A DNA stretch of 64,000 nt from Sporosarcina luteola (GCA_014204635.1 JACHLS010000003.1:124001-188000), one strand, 5' to 3'; shown: positions 1-8,136, counted from the stretch's first letter. Made by a program: numbers and translations. Notes: generated by a model from the sequence alone, not told the origin.

Positions 1-671
1 TCACGAGCCTCGCCCGCATTCATGCCATATGTCGTTAAGGTGCCGAACGACTCTCTCTTCAGCTTTAATACAGGACATCCGATGGCGTCGAACATGCGGC
101 GGACCTGCCGGTTTCTGCCTTCATGAATCGTAATTTCAACGATTGCCGTACCTGTCTTTTTGTCGACAGATTGCATTTTCACCTTTGCGGGTGCTGTCAT
201 TCCATCTTCCAGTTCGATTCCCCGCTCCAATTTTTTTAGCAACTCCCGGCTCGGTATGCCTTTCACCTTCGCTACATATGTTTTATGGATTTTAAATTTC
301 GGGTGGGTCATTAAGTAGGAGAACTCTCCATCATTCGTCAGCAGGATGACACCTGATGTATCATAATCGAGGCGTCCCACCGGGAAAATCCGTTCCTCCA
401 CATGAGGGAGTAAATCTAACACTGTCTTTCTGCCTTTATCGTCTTCTACAGTTGAAATATAGCCCCGCGGTTTATAGAGTAAGTAATATACATTCCGCTC
501 TTTAACAAGCTCCACACCTTCCACTTCGACTGTGTCCGACTTAGACACTTTTGTCCCCAGCTCCGTTATAACGACTCCGTTTACTTTCACTTTGCCTTCC
601 AAAATGAGCGTTTCCGCTTTTCTGCGTGACGCGACACCCGCCTGCGCCAATACTTTTTGTAGTCTTTCCAA
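1..671 (-). CDS. rluB: RluB, 23S rRNA pseudouridine synthase (3' end off the window)
   Basis: Family knowledge: RluB-type enzymes convert a uridine in helix 89 of 23S rRNA to pseudouridine. The visible 223 codons start with an S4 RNA-binding domain (MERLQKVLAQAGVASRRKAE), followed by the catalytic core with GRLDYDTSGVILLTNDGE around residues 98-115, whose aspartate is the catalytic residue, and the late motif EGRNRQVRRM. The start is TTG at 671, with AAGGAAGGTGA a few bases upstream; no ATG fits. The usual length is about 240 residues, so roughly 20 are missing beyond base 1. It follows the carboxypeptidase gene on the same strand after a hairpin at 732-757. In B. subtilis spmA and spmB lie between these two genes; they are absent here. 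Confidence 0.95.
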   Translation of the reverse strand, partial: MERLQKVLAQAGVASRRKAETLILEGKVKVNGVVITELGTKVSKSDTVEVEGVELVKERNVYYLLYKPRGYISTVEDDKGRKTVLDLLPHVEERIFPVGRLDYDTSGVILLTNDGEFSYLMTHPKFKIHKTYVAKVKGIPSRELLKKLERGIELEDGMTAPAKVKMQSVDKKTGTAIVEITIHEGRNRQVRRMFDAIGCPVLKLKRESFGTLTTYGMNAGEAR

Positions 672-731
672 ACTTCGTCACCTTCCTTCTTTCCTCAAAA
701 AATTATGTCACACTTCCATGAAAATGAAAAG

Positions 732-757
732 AAGACTGTCCTCAAGAAGGCAGTCTT
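732..757 (-). terminator. Intrinsic terminator downstream of the D,D-carboxypeptidase gene
   Basis: A 7-bp stem (AAGACTG/CAGTCTT) is extended by a CCT/AGG inner pairing. Read on the minus strand it is followed by CTTTTCATTTTC. It lies between the carboxypeptidase stop and rluB, so it could also act as a partial terminator within one transcript. Confidence 0.6.
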
Positions 758-821
758 ACGGAATTTGTCATAATTACGACGTATTTGAGAGGCTTAACAG
801 GGAAATTCTGTTCAAATAATG

Positions 822-1817
822 CTATTGCCGTATAGTAACATCGACTGTGATAATCGGTTGATGATCAAAAGAAACCGTCCACGATCCGGTACTCAACTTC
901 TCTTTCCCACGCGGAATCCGAACAAAATGGGATATGCGCTCTTTTTCCTCTTTCGAGAGCAGCACTTTGATCGGCTGTTCCAATTCTCCCTCCACACCCG
1001 GAAGTATTGAATACTTGCCTTTCTTAGCAACGGTCACCAAATCATATTGTTTGAATGTTTGATCGGCGAGGTCGGTGTGATCCTTCCAGTCGTTGCCGTC
1101 ATTCAATGTAACAATAATAATTTTCTTGCCGTCCCTTTCGAGATACGTGGCCAATGTCCTGCCGGCGACTTTTGTAAAGCCCGTCTTCCCTGCAACGACA
1201 TCCGGATTCGTGTGGATAAGGCGATGCTTATTACTCCAGCTTCGAACATCCCCATCCCCCTGATAAATATACGATTTAGAAGAGGCGATCTCCTTGAAAT
1301 TTTCATTTTGCATAGCATAATAAAGCATTTTCGCCGTGTCATAAGCCGTTGATAGATGTTCGTCATGATGCAGGCCGGATGGATTCATAAATTTGGTGTC
1401 CTTTAAACCATAATAAAGAGCTTTATCATTCATCATATCGACAAAGCCTTCCAAAGATCCCCCTGCATGCTCAGCCAAGGCGTAGGCCGCATCATTGCCG
1501 GAACGAAGCATCAGGCCATGCAATAAGGCCTCACTCGGCATCTTTGCCCCTTGTTTGGCATAGATCGAAGACCCTTCGGCAGAAGCCGCTTCCGGAGAAA
1601 TAATGATAGGACCAGTTGCACCGCTTTCTATAAAGGTGAATGCGGTCCAAATCTTTGTCAAACTAGCGATAGGCAATCGAGCATTCTCGTTGTGTCCATG
1701 CAAAAGTCTTCCCGTTTCTGCATCGATGACCGCCCAAGCCTGCCCGGAGGCCGCTTCTTTCGGTGTTGCAGCAAATAGCACAACTAAAAAAAGCATGACC
1801 GCAATGGCTCGCCTCAA
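822..1817 (-). CDS. Penicillin-binding D-alanyl-D-alanine carboxypeptidase (DacB/DacF type)
   Basis: A serine peptidase that removes the terminal D-alanine from peptidoglycan stem peptides outside the membrane. All three active-site motifs are visible: SLTK at residues 52-55, SGN at 106-108 and KTG in VAGKTGFTKVAG near 210. An N-terminal signal peptide (residues 1 to about 23) ends near ATPKEAAS. The predicted 331 residues are shorter than B. subtilis DacB or DacF (about 380-390), so the C-terminal domain is reduced. The TTG start overlaps the scpB stop by 4 bp. It sits where dacB lies in B. subtilis (scpB-dacB-rluB region), which favours a role in spore cortex or in vegetative wall maturation. 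I cannot tell DacB from DacF by sequence alone, so no symbol is given. Confidence 0.88.
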   Translation of the reverse strand: MRRAIAVMLFLVVLFAATPKEAASGQAWAVIDAETGRLLHGHNENARLPIASLTKIWTAFTFIESGATGPIIISPEAASAEGSSIYAKQGAKMPSEALLHGLMLRSGNDAAYALAEHAGGSLEGFVDMMNDKALYYGLKDTKFMNPSGLHHDEHLSTAYDTAKMLYYAMQNENFKEIASSKSYIYQGDGDVRSWSNKHRLIHTNPDVVAGKTGFTKVAGRTLATYLERDGKKIIIVTLNDGNDWKDHTDLADQTFKQYDLVTVAKKGKYSILPGVEGELEQPIKVLLSKEEKERISHFVRIPRGKEKLSTGSWTVSFDHQPIITVDVTIRQ

Positions 1818-2425
1818 TCCATGATTCCCCCTTCATCTTCTTCCATATTGAATGCTTCTTGAAATTTCGTCATGAATAAATCAGTATCCTCCTGCTCCCC
1901 TTCTTCTACTTCTGCCAAAGGAGGCAAGCCATCAAGCGACTCCAAGCCAAAACGATCGAGGAACAGTTCGGTCGTACCATACAAAATGGGTCGGCCGCTC
2001 CCTTCAAGTCTCCCTTTTTCCATCACGAGCCCTTTGGCGACTAATGTCTGTAATGGCCCTTCCGATTTAACGCCTCTCAAATCATCAATTTCGACACGTG
2101 TCACCGGCTGTTTGTACGCAATAATAGCCAGGACCTCCATGGAAGCTTGGGTCATCAATTTAGGAGAAGGATTTTCAAGCATTTTTGCGATATCACTCGC
2201 ATATTCACCTTTGGTAACAAGCCTATACCTTCCACCATATTTCCTCATGGTGATTCCTGCATCCATACGACCTTCATAATTGGTCTGCAATTGATCCAAA
2301 AGCCTTTCAGCTTCCCCTTTTGTTGTATCGATAATGGTTGCGATCTGATCAGGAGCCAGTCCATCATCTCCCGCCACAAACAATAAACTTTCTATTCTCC
2401 CAAGCATCGCACTATCTATTGTCAT
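1814..2425 (-). CDS. scpB: ScpB, segregation and condensation protein B
   Basis: ScpB is the winged-helix kleisin partner in the SMC-ScpA-ScpB condensin that compacts and segregates newly replicated origins. The protein has the typical two winged-helix units; IAYKQPVTRVEIDDLRG and GRPILYGTTELFLDRFGL are family hallmarks. I prefer the ATG at 2425 (MTIDSAMLGRIESLLFVAGD), which has AGGAGG eight bases upstream, over an in-frame TTG seven codons earlier. The start lies inside the end of scpA (14-bp overlap), so the two are translationally coupled, as in B. subtilis. The C-terminus is acidic (EDEGGIMD). Length 203 residues, close to the usual 190-200. Confidence 0.96.
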   Translation of the reverse strand: MTIDSAMLGRIESLLFVAGDDGLAPDQIATIIDTTKGEAERLLDQLQTNYEGRMDAGITMRKYGGRYRLVTKGEYASDIAKMLENPSPKLMTQASMEVLAIIAYKQPVTRVEIDDLRGVKSEGPLQTLVAKGLVMEKGRLEGSGRPILYGTTELFLDRFGLESLDGLPPLAEVEEGEQEDTDLFMTKFQEAFNMEEDEGGIMD

Positions 2426-3176
2426 CGTTGCGGTCCTCCTGTCCAATTGTAATCTTCAATTGATGAAAATTAGCGTTCTGCCAAACTACCACGTCCATCC
2501 GTTTCATCAGCTCGAGCAAAGAAAGAAATGAAATGACGAGGTCTGTTAGATCCCCTTCGATAAATAACTCTTCAAAATCGCAAGTTCCGCCCTTCTTCTT
2601 TAACACAGCAACGATATCATCCATTTTCTCTTCCACTGACAACTCCGCCTTCGTAATGCTGGCGGTAAGCGGTATCCTTAGCCGTTTCCGTTGAAGCATT
2701 TTCTGAAAGGCACCGATCAAATCAAATACATTCAGCTGTTCATCCTCCGGCGGAGCCGCCGCTACACCATAATAGGAGAGATCTTCAGGATATTTTGTAA
2801 AATGGATGGCACGCTCTTCTGCAGATTCCTTTAATTGATTCGCCGCTTCCTTATACTTTTTATATTCCATTAATCGCGCGACCAATTCTTCCCGCGGATC
2901 CTCCTCAAACTCGAAATCTTGATGTTCGTCCAAACCTTCTTCTTCATGGATCGGCAAGAGCATCTTACTCTTGATTTCAATTAACGTTGCAGCCAATACT
3001 AGATATTCACTCAATTCATCTAATTGCAAGACTCTCATCGTATGTATATGTTCGATATATTGGCTCGTTAGTTCAGCCATCGGGATATCATAGATATCTA
3101 TTTCAAGTCGGTTGATTAAATGCAATAATAGATCGAGAGGTCCTTCAAACACCTCGAGTTTTACTTTATAGGCCAT
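2412..3176 (-). CDS. scpA: ScpA, kleisin subunit of the SMC condensin
   Basis: ScpA bridges the two SMC heads and recruits ScpB. The N-terminal signature is clear (MAYKVKLEVFEGPLDLLLHL), as is the winged-helix C-terminus typical of kleisins (DLVISFLSLLELMKR). At 254 residues it has the usual length. An acidic linker lies around residues 80-95. It is followed with overlap by scpB, and upstream it diverges from ypuF with a 54-bp gap that must contain both promoters. The ribT-ypuF-scpA-scpB neighbourhood is shared with B. subtilis. Confidence 0.96.
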   Translation of the reverse strand: MAYKVKLEVFEGPLDLLLHLINRLEIDIYDIPMAELTSQYIEHIHTMRVLQLDELSEYLVLAATLIEIKSKMLLPIHEEEGLDEHQDFEFEEDPREELVARLMEYKKYKEAANQLKESAEERAIHFTKYPEDLSYYGVAAAPPEDEQLNVFDLIGAFQKMLQRKRLRIPLTASITKAELSVEEKMDDIVAVLKKKGGTCDFEELFIEGDLTDLVISFLSLLELMKRMDVVVWQNANFHQLKITIGQEDRNDDNR

Positions 3177-3230
3177 ATGCCCATCCCACCCTAATTACGA
3201 ATTATAGATGTACCGGAAGGGAGAAGTACC

Positions 3231-3734
3231 ATGCACCCATACCACCATCCACTGTTTAATCATTTTATTGTTTATTTTAACCGGAATCAAGATTACTTTG
3301 AATGCCATGAAGTGCTAGAGGAATATTGGAAATCCATTCCTGGTGCTGGAAAGAGGCACCCTCTAACCGCCTTCATTCTTTTAGCGACAGGTTTGTATCA
3401 TTGGCGCCGCAAAAATCTCAACGGTGCGATCCGAACGCTCGTTAAAGCGGAGAAGCAATTTTCCGAATTCCAGCCCCTCTACCGTCAAGAAATTGATTAC
3501 GAGCAACTGGTCCGTGATTTGAAAACAGCAATTCAATCTGTGGAATCCAACAAACCATTCTCTCCATTTCAAATTGGGTTTCAGTCCGACTCGCTGTTTG
3601 CATCCGTTCAAAAGGCGGCAGATCAATTAGAGCTATTGCCTCCCGGGAGCGATGCTATCATTCATAAACATATGCTGCGGGATAGGACAGATATTCTTCG
3701 AAGCAGACAAAAAAAGAAAAGGAGCAGAGATTAA
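3231..3734 (+). CDS. ypuF: DUF309 family protein, YpuF-like
   Basis: Function unknown. The 167-residue protein matches what I know of the DUF309 family, recognised by the paired helices FNRNQDYFECHEVLEEYWK (residues about 17-35) and the downstream GLYHWRRKNLNGAIRTL. The His-Glu pair in FECHEVLEEYW is the family's conserved feature. The tail is basic (RSRQKKKRSRD). The ATG has GGAAGGGAGAAG upstream. It converges with ribT and its stop codon overlaps the ribT stop inside one hairpin. Position beside ribT and scpA is the same as for B. subtilis ypuF, which supports the symbol. Confidence 0.85.
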   Translation: MHPYHHPLFNHFIVYFNRNQDYFECHEVLEEYWKSIPGAGKRHPLTAFILLATGLYHWRRKNLNGAIRTLVKAEKQFSEFQPLYRQEIDYEQLVRDLKTAIQSVESNKPFSPFQIGFQSDSLFASVQKAADQLELLPPGSDAIIHKHMLRDRTDILRSRQKKKRSRD

Positions 3735-3742
3735 TCTGCTCC
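3721..3742 (-). terminator. Terminator with the stop codons of ypuF and ribT at its tip
   Basis: GGAGCAGA pairs with TCTGCTCC around the loop GATTAA, which carries the TAA of ypuF on the plus strand and most of the TAA of ribT on the minus strand. The minus-strand reading is followed by TTTTCTTTTTTT, a good T tract; the plus-strand side lacks one. It should therefore mainly stop ribT transcripts. Confidence 0.8.
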
Positions 3743-4093
3743 CTCCTTCTCCATGCATCTTTTCATGAACCGCTCTGTCTGCTCTGTGCTTTTGCATTTC
3801 AAATGCGGAAAAAGTTCATGCAACTTCGATACCATCGCTGTGCCGATCCCTTCTCCACGGTAAGACGGGTTGACGGAAAGATGCTTCACTGTGTAGGCAT
3901 CATCTTCCAACTCGATACCAATTACTCCGATGAAATCATCTTCATCCTTTAATAAGTAGAGCTGGGAAAGTTCATCTGTTTCATATCGTTGCATCGTTTC
4001 CTGCAATTTTTTCACAGATTTTTCACCCGGCATGTAGGAAAGTAATCCCATCGCAATTTTCTCATGCGTTTTTTTATAGCGTAAAAGTATCAA
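3731..4093 (-). CDS. ribT: RibT, GNAT-family acetyltransferase
   Basis: A GCN5-related N-acetyltransferase of 120 residues. The acetyl-CoA binding loop is visible at VNPSYRGEGIGTAMVSKL (about residues 73-90). In B. subtilis RibT is the last gene of the riboflavin operon and its substrate is not established; here no ribDEAH genes are nearby, so the riboflavin link is by homology and by the ypuF-scpAB neighbourhood only. The start is TTG (MILLRYKKTHE) with AAGGG six bases upstream. A structured leader with its own hairpin-T-tract lies directly upstream (4142-4193), so this gene may be controlled by attenuation. Confidence 0.8.
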   Translation of the reverse strand: MILLRYKKTHEKIAMGLLSYMPGEKSVKKLQETMQRYETDELSQLYLLKDEDDFIGVIGIELEDDAYTVKHLSVNPSYRGEGIGTAMVSKLHELFPHLKCKSTEQTERFMKRCMEKEGAD

Positions 4094-4141
4094 TTGAATC
4101 CCTTCTTTTCAAAAATCCTCGTCGTCCTTCTGATAAAAATA

Positions 4142-4193
4142 AACCCCCGGTCAGGGGTTAGGTACGAAACCGGGCATGCCCGACATGTAACCC
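4142..4193 (-). promoter_or_regulatory. Candidate attenuator or terminator in the ribT leader
   Basis: On the minus strand AACCCC (4147-4142 side 4154-4159) can pair with the following GGGGTT to form a terminator with a T-rich tail (TTTATTTTTAT). The same TAACCC segment can instead pair with an upstream GGGTTA (4188-4193), enclosing a CGGG-CATG-CCCG hairpin. The two pairings exclude each other, the hallmark of an attenuator. I match it to no known riboswitch class. It may simply terminate the lysA operon. Confidence 0.45.
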
Positions 4194-4244
4194 GTTCACT
4201 CCATCGCTAGGAGAAATTGTATGACATGCAGCAATTTGTTTCAT
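4158..4244 (-). CDS. Short open frame, possible leader peptide of ribT
   Basis: A 28-codon frame (MKQIAACHTISPSDGVNGLH then VGHARFRT) begins with ATG five bases after AAAGGGG, a good ribosome binding site. Its TAA stop is the first part of the left arm of the terminator described at 4142-4159. No homology is recognised. The strong binding site and the placement of the stop suggest a leader peptide; chance occurrence is possible in a frame this short. Confidence 0.35.
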   Translation of the reverse strand: MKQIAACHTISPSDGVNGLHVGHARFRT

Positions 4245-4353
4245 ACAACCCCTTTCTAAGATGATATTCATGGTGCCTATAAACATAATATGGAATTTAT
4301 AAGTTTATTTTATCGTACAAGAATGGCAAAGGTTTTTCAATGAGCGAGAACGT

Positions 4354-4461
4354 TCATTTATTCGGACCGACAAAAGGGGCAATAAAGTACCAGTACACAA
4401 TACCCCATAGAATGGCAGCCAAAATGATGAATAGAAAAAGCAGCATATTACGGCGTCTCAT
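4354..4461 (-). CDS. Small single-pass membrane protein coupled to lysA
   Basis: A 35-residue frame overlaps the lysA stop by 4 bp (ATGA) and has AGAGGA about seven bases before its ATG. The product is a basic start (MRRRN), one strongly hydrophobic segment (MLLFLFIILAAILWGIVYWY, residues 6-25) and a short polar tail ending GPNK. This is the profile of a genuine single-span membrane peptide, positive-inside. I do not recognise a family. Translational coupling suggests coexpression with lysA and the upstream sporulation genes; a spore or membrane role is a guess. Confidence 0.65.
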   Translation of the reverse strand: MRRRNMLLFLFIILAAILWGIVYWYFIAPFVGPNK

Positions 4462-5786
4462 ATCCGTTCCTCTCGTCGAACTTTACGAAGAGGAATATCC
4501 AATCGCACCATATCTTCATACGTCTCTCGACGGACCGCGAGCTGGTGCTCCCCGTTTTCACAAAATATAATGGCTGGCCGTTGAAGTCGGTTGTAATTAC
4601 TGGCCATTGAGTAAGTATATGCGCCTGTACAGAAAATGGCGACGAGATCTCCTTCTGTCGGCTCTGCAAGAAACGCTTCTTCAATCAGTTTATCTCCCGA
4701 TTCACAGCATTTTCCGGCTATTGTCACCTTATCCGTATGCGGTTCCAACATTTTGTTGGCTGTTGCTGCTGAATACTTCGCACCATACAAGGCAGGGCGA
4801 ATATTATCGGACATGCCTCCATCCACCGCCACATATGTCCGGACATCCGGCACTTCCTTTCGGCTCCCGACTGTATAAAGTGTAGTGCCAGCATCACCAA
4901 CCAAAGAGCGTCCCGGTTCGATCCACACTTCGGGAAGCGGGTATTGGTGCTTGCGAGTCATTGAAAGAATAACGGATTCCATTTCCTCGACATATTGATA
5001 TGGGTCTAATGGGGTATCTTCTTCCGTATATCGGATCCCAAAACCCCCTCCCAAATTTAACACAGGACAAATGAACTTGAAACGTTCCCGCCACTCAACC
5101 ATCTTATTCATCAATGCTTCTGCCGCCAAACGGAAAGCATCCGTTTCAAATATTTGGGAACCGATATGGCAATGCATACCTAACGTAGTGAGATATGGAT
5201 GATTGTAAAGTTGCAAGAAAGCATCTTCTGCCTGTCCATTATTCAAGTCAAAGCCAAATTTGGAATCCTCTTGGCCTGTTGTGATAAAATCATGTGTTGA
5301 TGCATGGATACCCGGTGTTACACGCAGCAGAACATTCATGGACTGTTGTCTAGATTCGGAAATTTCTTTGAGTAATTCTATCTCTGAAAAATTATCCACT
5401 ACAATACAACCGATTTTTTCATCAAATGCATATTGCAGTTCGGTATAGCTTTTATTGTTTCCATGAAAATGGATCCGTTCTCGCGGAAAGTCTGCCGCTA
5501 CCGCCGTATAGAGTTCCCCGCCGGATACTACATCGAGGGAAAGACCCAGTTCCGCAGCAATTTCATAGATCCCAATCGATGAAAATGCTTTACTCGCATA
5601 GGCAACCTGTGCGGGTATACCCATTTTCTTAAATGAATCAATGAAAGCGGCTGCTCGTTCCTTGAACAACTCAATATCATAGATGACGAGCGGGGTTCCA
5701 TACGTATGGGCTGCATCGACCGTGTCAACCCCGCCAATTGTCAAATGCCCTTTTTCATTAACAGATTGTGTTCCATAAAGATGCAT
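4458..5786 (-). CDS. lysA: Diaminopimelate decarboxylase
   Basis: Catalyses the last step of lysine synthesis, meso-diaminopimelate to L-lysine plus CO2, using pyridoxal phosphate. The 442-residue protein shows the PLP lysine in VAYASKAFSS (K66), the barrel motif HCHIGSQI, the glycine-rich phosphate loop NLGGGFGI, and the CESGDKL cysteine motif that completes the active site of the dimer partner. It follows spoVAF by 97 bp, the same neighbour as in B. subtilis. The ATG start follows GGAGGAAAGG. The gene leads by overlap into the small membrane protein gene. Confidence 0.97.
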   Translation of the reverse strand: MHLYGTQSVNEKGHLTIGGVDTVDAAHTYGTPLVIYDIELFKERAAAFIDSFKKMGIPAQVAYASKAFSSIGIYEIAAELGLSLDVVSGGELYTAVAADFPRERIHFHGNNKSYTELQYAFDEKIGCIVVDNFSEIELLKEISESRQQSMNVLLRVTPGIHASTHDFITTGQEDSKFGFDLNNGQAEDAFLQLYNHPYLTTLGMHCHIGSQIFETDAFRLAAEALMNKMVEWRERFKFICPVLNLGGGFGIRYTEEDTPLDPYQYVEEMESVILSMTRKHQYPLPEVWIEPGRSLVGDAGTTLYTVGSRKEVPDVRTYVAVDGGMSDNIRPALYGAKYSAATANKMLEPHTDKVTIAGKCCESGDKLIEEAFLAEPTEGDLVAIFCTGAYTYSMASNYNRLQRPAIIFCENGEHQLAVRRETYEDMVRLDIPLRKVRREERI

Positions 5787-5883
5787 ATTCCTTTCCTCCC
5801 GTCATTTCAAAAAGCGTGTACTGTTCTCTTCTCCAGTACGAACTATAGTGAAACTTTACCACAACAAAGAGGAAAGAATCAAT

Positions 5884-7332
5884 CTACGATAGCCTATTTC
5901 GGTTCGGAGAGTCCGTGATGAACGGCCTGGGAGCATCTATTGTCATCGGATATCGGATCAATACCCGTTTCATGGCTTTTGGAAAGAACGGGACCAACGG
6001 CCACATATAAGGCATACGCATCGGGTGCAAGGAACAGAGGTAATAAAAGACCCCTGCTACCCCCAGGAAAAATCCAGGTGCTCCTAGCAACGCAGTACAA
6101 ATCAACAGAAAGAGACGGAATATTTTCGTTGTGATGCTCAACTCATACGAAGGAATTGCAAATGTCAAGATCGCACATACAGCCACATAGAGGACCACTT
6201 CCGCCGTAAATAATCCGACATCTATGGCAACTTGTCCAATGACAATGGCAGCAACCAACCCCATTGCCGTCGTCATTGGCGAAGGCGTATGAATGGCCGC
6301 CATACGCAAGATCTCAATGCCGATATCCGCTATGAGAATCTGCACAATTAAAGGAATCTCACCAGGATCATTTGGACCGATATATGTTAAGGCGGCAGGT
6401 AAATAATGCTGCCGGCTCGCCAGCAGATACCAGAACGGCAACAAAAACAGACTCGCTGCCGTGCCAACGAGGCGCAGCCATCTGACGAATGTCCCAATGA
6501 AAGGGGCTTGCCGATATTCTTCGGCGTGCTGCAAATGATGAAACAACGTAATAGGAATCAAGATGACAGATGGCGAGGTATCCACCATAATGGCAATATG
6601 CCCTTCCAATAAGTGGGCTGAACAGATATCCGGCCGTTCTGTATACCGAACAAAAGGCATGGGATGAAATCGTTGTTTAAACAAAAATTCTTCCAGTTCC
6701 TTATCTGTCATTGTCAAACCATCGTGCTTCACATCGTCCAATCGTTCCCGTACATAATTCAAATGTTCTTCACTGACTGCGCCCTTAATGAATGCGATCG
6801 CAATATCCGTCTTGCCGTTTGCACTCGTCTTATGCATTTCAAAACGAAGATTTTCCGTCCGCAGCCGCCGCCGGACCAGTGCAGTGTTCAAGACGATGTT
6901 CTCCGTGAAGCCGTCTCTAGAACCCCGGATCACTTTTTCTGTGTCTGGCTCTTCAGGCTGTCTTCCGGGATAGCTTCTGATGTCCGCAATGAAAGCAAAT
7001 CCATCTTCCATAAGAAATCCCACTTGCCCGCTCAAAATTGCGGTCAATAGTTCATCCCGATCTTTCGCTTCCGTCAATGCATGATAAGGAAAATACGTTA
7101 AGAAGCCTTTAGGATCATCCTTATAAACATCGCCCGTCTCATAATTTTGCTGCATCTCTGTTAAAAGAGTCGTAATAATCGAACCGTCAACAAGGCCGTT
7201 AATATAAAATAGTAACGTTTTCATTCCCCAAAGATGAACCGTTTTTGCTGTCGCATCATATGTCTCTTCTACACCAAACAATTCTTGGAACCAGTCTTCG
7301 CCTTCTTTAATCGATTCGAATAATTTAGCCAT
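5884..7332 (-). CDS. spoVAF: SpoVAF, GerA-family spore membrane protein
   Basis: A 482-residue protein of the GerA/SpoVAF family: a soluble N-terminal part of about 270 residues (family signature near GFTENIVLNTALVRRRLR and PFVRYTERPD), then four or more membrane segments (residues about 290-445). In B. subtilis SpoVAF is made in the forespore and helps dipicolinic acid release during germination. It begins 3 bp after sigF, so it belongs to the spoIIA transcript. Normally spoVAA to spoVAE separate sigF from spoVAF; none is present here. The ATG is closely preceded by AAAGG. Confidence 0.9.
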   Translation of the reverse strand: MAKLFESIKEGEDWFQELFGVEETYDATAKTVHLWGMKTLLFYINGLVDGSIITTLLTEMQQNYETGDVYKDDPKGFLTYFPYHALTEAKDRDELLTAILSGQVGFLMEDGFAFIADIRSYPGRQPEEPDTEKVIRGSRDGFTENIVLNTALVRRRLRTENLRFEMHKTSANGKTDIAIAFIKGAVSEEHLNYVRERLDDVKHDGLTMTDKELEEFLFKQRFHPMPFVRYTERPDICSAHLLEGHIAIMVDTSPSVILIPITLFHHLQHAEEYRQAPFIGTFVRWLRLVGTAASLFLLPFWYLLASRQHYLPAALTYIGPNDPGEIPLIVQILIADIGIEILRMAAIHTPSPMTTAMGLVAAIVIGQVAIDVGLFTAEVVLYVAVCAILTFAIPSYELSITTKIFRLFLLICTALLGAPGFFLGVAGVFYYLCSLHPMRMPYMWPLVPFFPKAMKRVLIRYPMTIDAPRPFITDSPNRNRLS

Positions 7333-7335
7333 CCT

Positions 7336-8133
7336 TTAATCTGCCCTCGCTTTTAATTCCTGATCCTCCGACTTTGAACTGATCGGTCCCATCCAATTTT
7401 TCAATTGAGCTAGAATTTTCTTTTCCAAACGGGACACTTGCACCTGAGAGATTCCAATCCGTTCCGCTATATCGCTTTGCGTATAATCTAAGTAATAGCG
7501 CATATAAATAATCGTTTGGTCTCGTTTACTCAATTTGGACACTACATCACGCAGCGGAATATGATCAAACACCCGTTCAGAACGGTCATCCCGCAACTGA
7601 TCCATTAATGTAAGACTGTCACCCTCATTTTCATACAATTGTTCATGCAGAGAGGCGGGATCCCGCAAAGCATCGGAAGCCAGAATCACTTCATCCACAG
7701 TTACGTCCAACACTTCTGCGATGTCAGAAATGGACGGAGATCTCCCGTGATTTTTAATGAAGTTATCTGTTGCATGTCGTATTTTAAAACTGAGTTCCCG
7801 TATCGACCTGCTCACTTTTACCATTCCGTCATCCCGAAGAAAACGTTGGATTTCGCCAACAATCATCGGAACGGCATAGGTGGAAAATTTAACGTCGTAG
7901 GACAAATCAAATTTATCGATTGATTTCATGAGACCGATACAACCGATTTGAAACAAATCTTCCAGATCTGCTCCCCGGGAAGCAAAACGCTGGACAATCG
8001 ACCAGACGAGCCGTGTATTTCCTTCCACCATCAAGCGGCGTGCATCTTTGTCTCCGTTTTGTGATTCCTGTATAAGCACCCTCATTTTTTCCTGTGTCAG
8101 CAACGTGTCTTGTTTTTCAAGAGAAACGTCCAT
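7336..8133 (-). CDS. sigF: Sigma-F, early forespore RNA polymerase sigma factor
   Basis: Directs the first forespore-specific transcription after asymmetric division. The 265-residue protein has region 2 (LEDLFQIGCIGLMKSIDKFD and FSTYAVPMIVGEIQRFLRDD) and region 4 with a helix-turn-helix (YTQSDIAERIGISQVQVSRL). It is slightly longer than B. subtilis SigF (255) because of a C-terminal extension. It follows spoIIAB by 3 bp with GAGGTGA as ribosome binding site. Known biology: SpoIIAB holds it inactive until SpoIIAA, dephosphorylated by SpoIIE, captures SpoIIAB. Confidence 0.98.
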   Translation of the reverse strand: MDVSLEKQDTLLTQEKMRVLIQESQNGDKDARRLMVEGNTRLVWSIVQRFASRGADLEDLFQIGCIGLMKSIDKFDLSYDVKFSTYAVPMIVGEIQRFLRDDGMVKVSRSIRELSFKIRHATDNFIKNHGRSPSISDIAEVLDVTVDEVILASDALRDPASLHEQLYENEGDSLTLMDQLRDDRSERVFDHIPLRDVVSKLSKRDQTIIYMRYYLDYTQSDIAERIGISQVQVSRLEKKILAQLKNWMGPISSKSEDQELKARAD

Positions 8134-8136
8134 AGG

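Noticed and set aside
2446-2446. TTG start for ScpB seven codons upstream
   Set aside because: The extension encodes the Shine-Dalgarno itself (AGGAGG), which serves the ATG at 2425.
4100-4260. FMN or lysine riboswitch near ribT and lysA
   Set aside because: None of the conserved core strings of either class is present on the minus strand; the lysine class should also be upstream of lysA, not downstream.
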